Assembly (NCBI GenBank): GCA_020724185.1
Contig: DYHL01000084.1
Location: 1-10,395 of the forward strand
Reading direction: 5' to 3'
DNA from: Candidatus Nitrosymbiomonas sp.
Lineage (GTDB): Bacteria > Sysuimicrobiota > Sysuimicrobiia > Sysuimicrobiales > Humicultoraceae
Length of the DNA: 10,395 nt
The notes below the pieces were generated by a model. That model was not told the DNA's origin, made no database searches, and saw nothing but the letters and a program-made list of their open reading frames with translations. The position numbers and the translations under genes were made by a program. Position 1 is the stretch's first letter. Every line of letters starts with the position of its first letter. Shown here one piece after another: positions 6,839-10,395 of the stretch.

Positions 6839-7609
6839 ATGAGCGCCTGGGGGCTCGGCACCGCGGACATGGGTGGCGTTGAGGTCGCCGTGCTGGCTGT
6901 CTTTGGGGCGATCCTGGGGAGCTTCGCCAACGTGGTGATCCACCGACTGCCCCTTGAGGTTTCGATAGTCTTCCCCGGGTCGCGGTGTCCCCACTGCCAG
7001 GTTCCGATCCGCGCCGTGGACAACGTGCCAGTGCTCAGCTACCTGCTGCTGCGCGGTCGCTGCCGGAGCTGCGGCGGTAGGATCTCCGCGAGGTACCCCC
7101 TCGTTGAGCTTCTGATGGCCATCCTGACGGTGGCGGTGTGGAGCGCGTTCGCCGGCCCTCTACCAAGGATGGCAGGCCTGTTGTTCGCGTTCCTTATGGT
7201 GGTGATTACGTTCATTGATCTGGACCACCAGCTCATTCTCAACCGCATCACCTACCCGGGAATTGCCGCGGGCCTGCTGTTCTCGGCCGCCCACGGCCAG
7301 ATCGTGCCCGCGCTACTGTCCGCTGCTGGCGCCGCCGCCCTCATCGCCGCGATCTTAGTCCTGAGCCGGGGTGGAATGGGGGGCGGCGACATCAAGCTGG
7401 CGGCGCTCATAGGCGCGTTCCTGGGATGGCCGGGCGTGGCCGTTGCCCTCTTCCTTGGGTTCATGGCCGGGGGCGTGGTAGGAATCGGGCTGCTGGCGCT
7501 TCGCCTGCGTGGGCGCAAGGACGCCATACCGTTCGGCCCGGCGCTGGCAGCAGGGGCGTTGGTCGCCCTGTTCTGGGGAGAGGCGATCGCGGCGTGGTAC
7601 TGGCCGTAG
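6839..7609 (+). CDS. pilD: PilD, prepilin peptidase / N-methyltransferase (family A24)
   Basis: The 256-residue polytopic membrane enzyme cleaves the leader from type IV prepilins and methylates the new N-terminus. Seen directly: the N-terminal helix with LGSFANVVIHRLP (26-38), and a four-Cys zinc motif CPHC...CRSC (C50, C53, C75, C78) of the bifunctional A24 N-terminal domain. YPLVEL (86-91) follows, then the first catalytic Asp in FIDLD (D127). The second catalytic Asp is in GMGGGDIKL (D184), followed by GAFLGWPG (192-199) and PFGPALAAGAL (231-241). The usual LPD after the first Asp reads ILN (133-135), a substitution outside the catalytic pair. Length is normal. The start is uncertain: ATG 6839 has a weak GGGG at 6828-6831 with a 7-nt spacer, and ATG 6869 would also give a good PilD N-terminus. 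It should process the two pilin-like proteins at 150-2581. Confidence 0.94.
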   Translation: MSAWGLGTADMGGVEVAVLAVFGAILGSFANVVIHRLPLEVSIVFPGSRCPHCQVPIRAVDNVPVLSYLLLRGRCRSCGGRISARYPLVELLMAILTVAVWSAFAGPLPRMAGLLFAFLMVVITFIDLDHQLILNRITYPGIAAGLLFSAAHGQIVPALLSAAGAAALIAAILVLSRGGMGGGDIKLAALIGAFLGWPGVAVALFLGFMAGGVVGIGLLALRLRGRKDAIPFGPALAAGALVALFWGEAIAAWYWP

Positions 7610-7736
7610 GAGGTCTGCGGGTCTATTTAGCAGGAGTTTAGGGCACTCTGTTGAAGGACAGGTCGTTTGAGGGCGCGGGGAGCCTGCCGGGGCTCTGGTG
7701 CACTATCTCAGATCCAGACATAGCATGGGGGGCATC
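7610..7736 (+). other. Gap between pilD and the PilP-like gene
   Basis: This 127-bp stretch contains no convincing gene, hairpin terminator or promoter. AGGAGGT at 7608-7614 looks like a ribosome site but has no suitable start codon behind it. The region is locally more A/T-rich (7620-7665) than its surroundings, which would suit a promoter, but I cannot define one. Confidence 0.35.
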
Positions 7737-8387
7737 ATGCCCAGGGTGATTGAGTACCTCCGCGCGCATCCAATAATAGTGATAGCGCTTGCGGTCGGGG
7801 TCGTGGGCGGCCTGGTGCTGGCTCTCACAGCGCCACCGCCTCCGCCGACTCCCGTGGTCACGCCCGCGCCGCCGGTCGCTGTGGCAACTCCGGCGGCGCC
7901 TCAGGCGACGCCGCCGGCACCGACGCCTGCTCCCGCGCCGACGCCAACGCCGCGCGTGGTGGCCGCGCCCGTAGATGCCGGTCGTGCGGATCCCTTCGCA
8001 CCTCTGGTGCGCGCCGAGACGGGCGCAGCCGCTGAACGGCCTGGTCCGCTGCCCCCTCCGGCGCCGCTGCCTCCGCCGCTGTTTCCAGGCCAGATGCCGC
8101 AGCAGCCCGTAGTGACGCCAAGCCCGACACCGCCTCCCAAGGAGGCCAGCACCGCCGAACTCGTCGGCATACTTGGCGACGGGGTGGGCGCGGCCATCAT
8201 CAAGCTCGGCGACAAGACCTACATAGTGTCCAGGGGAGATGTGATCCTGGACAAGATCCGGGTCACGGTGGTCGATATCGCCAAGCGGCTTGTCATCCTC
8301 GAGCAGGACGGGGAGCGATTTGAACTTAAGATGGGAGGAGTGAGCCACCGGCATGTCGCCGCGACTGAACCGTCGAGCATCTCCTAG
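7737..8387 (+). CDS. PilP/GspC-like periplasmic tether protein with N-terminal membrane anchor
   Basis: The 216-residue protein has one membrane helix (about 12-32) and no lipobox, then a roughly 100-residue Pro/Ala/Thr-rich linker broken by GRADPFAPLVR (82-92). That motif resembles the (R/K)DPF-P segment of PilP proteins. Residues about 139-200 form a compact beta-rich domain (AELVGILGDG, IIKLGDKTYIVSRGD, LVILEQDGERFELKMG) like the PilP / GspC homology-region domain that binds the N0 domain of the secretin. Classic PilP is a lipoprotein, while GspC is anchored by a membrane helix as here. Position immediately before pilQ, and after pilM-N-O, supports the PilP role. The start is uncertain: ATG 7737 has GGGGGG 4 nt upstream; ATG 7725 and GTG 7698 are in frame. 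The end overlaps pilQ by 35 nt. Confidence 0.82.
   Translation: MPRVIEYLRAHPIIVIALAVGVVGGLVLALTAPPPPPTPVVTPAPPVAVATPAAPQATPPAPTPAPAPTPTPRVVAAPVDAGRADPFAPLVRAETGAAAERPGPLPPPAPLPPPLFPGQMPQQPVVTPSPTPPPKEASTAELVGILGDGVGAAIIKLGDKTYIVSRGDVILDKIRVTVVDIAKRLVILEQDGERFELKMGGVSHRHVAATEPSSIS
8333..8340 (+). promoter_or_regulatory. Ribosome binding site for pilQ inside the PilP-like gene
   Basis: GGGAGGAG lies 12 nt before ATG 8353 and within the last codons of the PilP-like gene. It supports the start that creates a 35-nt out-of-frame overlap. Confidence 0.6.
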
Positions 8388-10065
8388 GATCCTTACGGGG
8401 CTTGCCATTATCCTGGCGCTCGCGCTGGTCCCGTCCGCGCCCGCGGCGCCACAGGCACCTCCCGTGCGCATCACTCAGGTCACGGTCAAGGTGTTCGGCG
8501 ACACGGTCCAGCTTGCCGTCGCCGGCACCGGCGCGCTGACCTACCGGACACTGCAGCTATCCTCGCCGCCTAGACTCGTGATTGACCTGCCTGGCGCCGT
8601 GCTCGACAAGGCCGTGCCCCCGATCTTGGACGTGGAACGCGGCGCGGTCGCGCGCGTTCGAGTCGGCCAGTTCCAGGAGCGGCCGCCGGTGGTTCGAATC
8701 GCTGTGGACTTGACCTCCACCGTGTCCTTCACGCTGGCGACCAGCAGCCCGGGCGTGCTGGTGGCGAAGTTCGCCGGAAGGGGTAAGGTTGCCTCGATGT
8801 CCGCCCCTGGCGCGTTGCGACCAGCGGCTCCGGCGGCAGCGGCCGTACCGGTGGCCCAGGCGCCGCCTCCACCCCCGCCGCCCGTTGTTCCGCTACCGGC
8901 GCCCGCGGCCCCGCCCGCGGTTCCTGGCGCACCCACGGCTGCGCCGGGGCGGATCACGCTCGAGTTCCGCAACACCGAGCTGGCCGACGTCCTGACCGCG
9001 CTGTCTCGGGTCTGCAACATCAACATCGTGACCGATGCTTCGGTGAAGGGTCAGGTAACCGTCCGCCTGGTTGACCTGACCTGCGAGGAGTCCCTGCGCT
9101 TCATCCTGGATGCCAACAACCTAGGCTTCCGCCGGATCGGCCGGAACCTGATAATCATGGCCGCGGAGAAGCTCGCGCCGCCGCCTGAGGCGCCCGAGAC
9201 GATTACCTATCCGATCGGGTTTGGCTCCGCCAAGGACGTCGCCGACGCGATCGGAAAGGCCGTGCCTGGGATCCGTATCGCGTGGGACGGCCGCTCGAAC
9301 ACCGTGGTCGTGGTCGGCACCGGCGCCCAGCACGAGGAGGTCCGCAAGGTTCTGGCCGGCCTTGACATCCAGTTGTCGCAGGTGATGATCGAGGCCCGGG
9401 TAGTGGACATAAGCGCCGACGTGTTGCGCAACCTGGGGCTGCGCTGGGGGCTGACCAGCGATGCCCCGTCCCCGGTGATCAGGATCGAGGGCACATTCCC
9501 GAACCAGGTCGTCGTGGGGATCGGGAACTTCGCGATCAACGCGCAGCTCACCGCCCTCATAGACCAGGGCAAGGGGCGCGTGCTGAGCGCGCCGCGAGTT
9601 GCGGTCGTTGATGGCAACTCGGCGACGGTCAACCTGGGCGAGGAACTTCCGATTCCCGAAACCGACGCCGCCGGCCGGACTACCTACACGTTCAAGCCGG
9701 TGGGCGTCATTCTGGAAATCACGCCCAAGGTCAACAGGGACGGCCTGATGACAGTGAAGGTGGAGGTCACGGTCTCGGCGGTGAAGGAATTGCTGGCGAA
9801 CTTGGTCCCCCGGCTCGTGACGCGCAAGGCCGGTACCACCGTTACCGTGCGCAGCGGCGAGTCGGTCGTCATCGGCGGATTGATCGGCTCGGAGGAGCGC
9901 CACAAGACAATCAAGGTACCGCTCCTGGGAGACATACCCCTTATCGGGTCGCTGTTCAGATACACTTCGGTGGAGCGCAGGGAGTCTGAGGTGATCTTCG
10001 TGGTCACCCCGCAACTTCTGACCGCGACGGGTGTTCCGGTGCCCGCCGCGACGCCGCGCCCGTAG
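8353..10065 (+). CDS. pilQ: PilQ, outer-membrane secretin of the type IV pilus
   Basis: The 570-residue precursor has a signal peptide (about 1-31). An AMIN-like domain, which binds peptidoglycan, lies at about 38-145 and is recognisable by PPRLVIDLPGAV (72-83). A Pro/Ala-rich linker (about 150-198) follows, then an N0/STN domain (200-272, ITLEFRNTELADVLTALS), an N1 domain (about 282-340), and the secretin core from about 341. Core landmarks are QVMIEARVVDIS (343-354), GRVLSAPRVAVVDGNSATV (408-426), the G-E-x-x-P segment (429-434) and KVPLLGDIPLIGSLFR (521-536), the last being the secretin signature. PilQ oligomers form the gated pore through which the pilus leaves the outer membrane. It is shorter than proteobacterial PilQ (often about 700 residues) because it has a single AMIN domain and one N1 domain. 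The gene overlaps the PilP-like gene by 35 nt. Confidence 0.96.
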   Translation: MSPRLNRRASPRILTGLAIILALALVPSAPAAPQAPPVRITQVTVKVFGDTVQLAVAGTGALTYRTLQLSSPPRLVIDLPGAVLDKAVPPILDVERGAVARVRVGQFQERPPVVRIAVDLTSTVSFTLATSSPGVLVAKFAGRGKVASMSAPGALRPAAPAAAAVPVAQAPPPPPPPVVPLPAPAAPPAVPGAPTAAPGRITLEFRNTELADVLTALSRVCNINIVTDASVKGQVTVRLVDLTCEESLRFILDANNLGFRRIGRNLIIMAAEKLAPPPEAPETITYPIGFGSAKDVADAIGKAVPGIRIAWDGRSNTVVVVGTGAQHEEVRKVLAGLDIQLSQVMIEARVVDISADVLRNLGLRWGLTSDAPSPVIRIEGTFPNQVVVGIGNFAINAQLTALIDQGKGRVLSAPRVAVVDGNSATVNLGEELPIPETDAAGRTTYTFKPVGVILEITPKVNRDGLMTVKVEVTVSAVKELLANLVPRLVTRKAGTTVTVRSGESVVIGGLIGSEERHKTIKVPLLGDIPLIGSLFRYTSVERRESEVIFVVTPQLLTATGVPVPAATPRP

Positions 10066-10137
10066 TCCAGGCCGGTGCTCTCTGAGGCGTGGGGCTGAAC
10101 CGCGCTTGGAATTGGGCGAGGTCCTATGAAGACGAAC

Positions 10138-10143
10138 AGGAGG
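10138..10143 (+). promoter_or_regulatory. Ribosome binding site fixing the GTG start of the TPR gene
   Basis: AGGAGG lies 8 nt before GTG 10152. This start gives a clean signal peptide, unlike the longer open frame from 10089. Confidence 0.65.
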
Positions 10144-10151
10144 TTGCTCTG

Positions 10152-10382
10152 GTGAACCCTGTGCGGACACTGGCTGTAGCCGGCCTGATCGTGTTGCTGG
10201 TCGCGGGGTCGGCGCAGGCGCTGCCCGTCTTCGACGCCACCCGCCTGTTCAGGACCGAAGCCGAGTTTGAGCGAGCGATCCAGCCCTACCAGCAGGCGAT
10301 CGCAGCCGATCCGCGCAATGCCAGGGCGCACTATTGGCTGGGAGTAACTGCTCAGGTAGCCCCACCATGGCGCTGCCTTTGA
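10152..10382 (+). pseudogene. 5' part of an exported TPR protein, apparently interrupted
   Basis: From GTG 10152 the product has a signal peptide (about 1-23, cleavage after AQA) and then one tetratricopeptide repeat: residues about 34-64, with the helix-A pattern EAEFERAIQPYQQAI, the turn DPRNARAHYWLG and the expected small/large residue spacing. TPR proteins next to pilQ often assist secretin or pilus assembly. From residue 65 (base 10344) onward the sequence (VTAQVAPPWRCL, then TGA 10380-10382) no longer looks like TPR, and the protein stops at 76 residues, far shorter than TPR-containing pilus proteins. The most economical reading is a gene cut by an insertion or by an assembly join at about 10344. 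If the terminal 52 bases are genuine host DNA, this is simply a very short protein. Confidence 0.6.
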
Positions 10383-10395
10383 CTGGAGAGTAGTC
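10344..10395. mobile_element. Possible end of an insertion sequence (IS66-like?) or other foreign DNA
   Basis: The TPR reading frame loses sense exactly where the sequence begins GTAACTGCTCAGG. IS66-family elements typically start with GTAA, so this may be the outer end of one. The last 52 bases are about 58% G+C, lower than the surrounding genes. Only the end would be in the window and no transposase is visible, so the identity is a guess from the break point and the first bases. Confidence 0.3.

Noticed and set aside
5823..6842. Long plus-strand open frame (339 codons) across the minus-strand gene
   Set aside because: It is Arg/Gly/His-rich with no recognisable motif. The opposite strand gives a signal peptide and repeated domain, so this is a shadow frame in GC-rich DNA.
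7651..7752. Small open frame from TTG 7651 in the gap after pilD
   Set aside because: The ribosome site is poorly placed (about 14 nt), and the 33-codon product has no hydrophobic or domain character and overlaps the PilP-like start.
7838..8150. Pro/Thr-coding tract considered as a DNA repeat or CRISPR-like array
   Set aside because: The pattern is irregular codon repetition of a Pro/Ala/Thr linker, with no fixed repeat unit or spacers.
9121..10170. Minus-strand open frame (349 codons) opposite pilQ
   Set aside because: pilQ is unambiguous here, and the antisense product is Arg/His/Asp-rich low-complexity sequence.
10371..10395. GACT...AGTC palindromic ends in the last 15 bases considered as a terminal inverted repeat
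   Set aside because: The match is only four bases and sits at the window edge, too short to support a feature on its own.

Overview
The window is about 10.4 kb of dense, GC-rich bacterial DNA (roughly two-thirds G+C by eye). Nearly all of it is a type IV pilus (T4P) biogenesis locus. The secretin gene implies an outer membrane, so the host is a diderm. The G+C content, the long Pro/Thr/Ala-rich linkers, a very large PilX-like minor pilin and an RsbRD-type N-terminal domain fit a high-GC, mostly uncultured lineage such as Armatimonadota/CSP1-3-like bacteria, Deinococcota relatives or Rokubacteria-like groups. This placement is inference only; there is no rRNA or other marker gene in the window.

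Layout. (1) 1-112 is the Pro/Thr-rich C-terminal tail of an unseen upstream gene. (2) 150-2581 holds a minor-pilin pair: a 629-residue PilX-like protein with a long beta-rich extension, and a GspH/FimT-like pseudopilin whose GTG start overlaps the previous stop. (3) A 125-bp gap with a possible weak terminator precedes 2707-4966, the inner-membrane platform genes pilM, pilN and pilO, joined by 4-nt overlaps with TTG and GTG starts and near-perfect ribosome binding sites. (4) 4993-5994 encodes an RsbRD-N domain fused to a degenerate GGDEF domain that keeps an RxxD I-site-like motif. (5) 6003-6701, on the minus strand, encodes an exported protein of unknown function with two copies of a roughly 55-residue unit. 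(6) 6839-7609 is the bifunctional prepilin peptidase pilD. (7) 7737-10065 holds a PilP/GspC-like tether protein and the secretin pilQ, overlapping by 35 nt. (8) 10152-10382 is the start of an exported TPR protein whose repeat stops making sense at 10344; the DNA after that point may belong to an insertion element.

How the parts work together. PilD would process the pilin-like proteins. The minor pilins would prime or cap the pilus. PilM-PilN-PilO form the cytoplasmic and inner-membrane alignment complex, and the PilP-like protein links it to the PilQ outer-membrane pore. No PilB/PilT ATPase, PilC or major pilin is in the window, so these must lie elsewhere.

The window is mainly a recognisable T4P locus rather than a wholly new system. 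The parts most worth following up are the catalytically degenerate GGDEF protein placed directly after pilO, the oversized minor pilin (possibly a ComZ-like tip protein), the unknown minus-strand secreted protein, and the broken TPR gene at the right edge.
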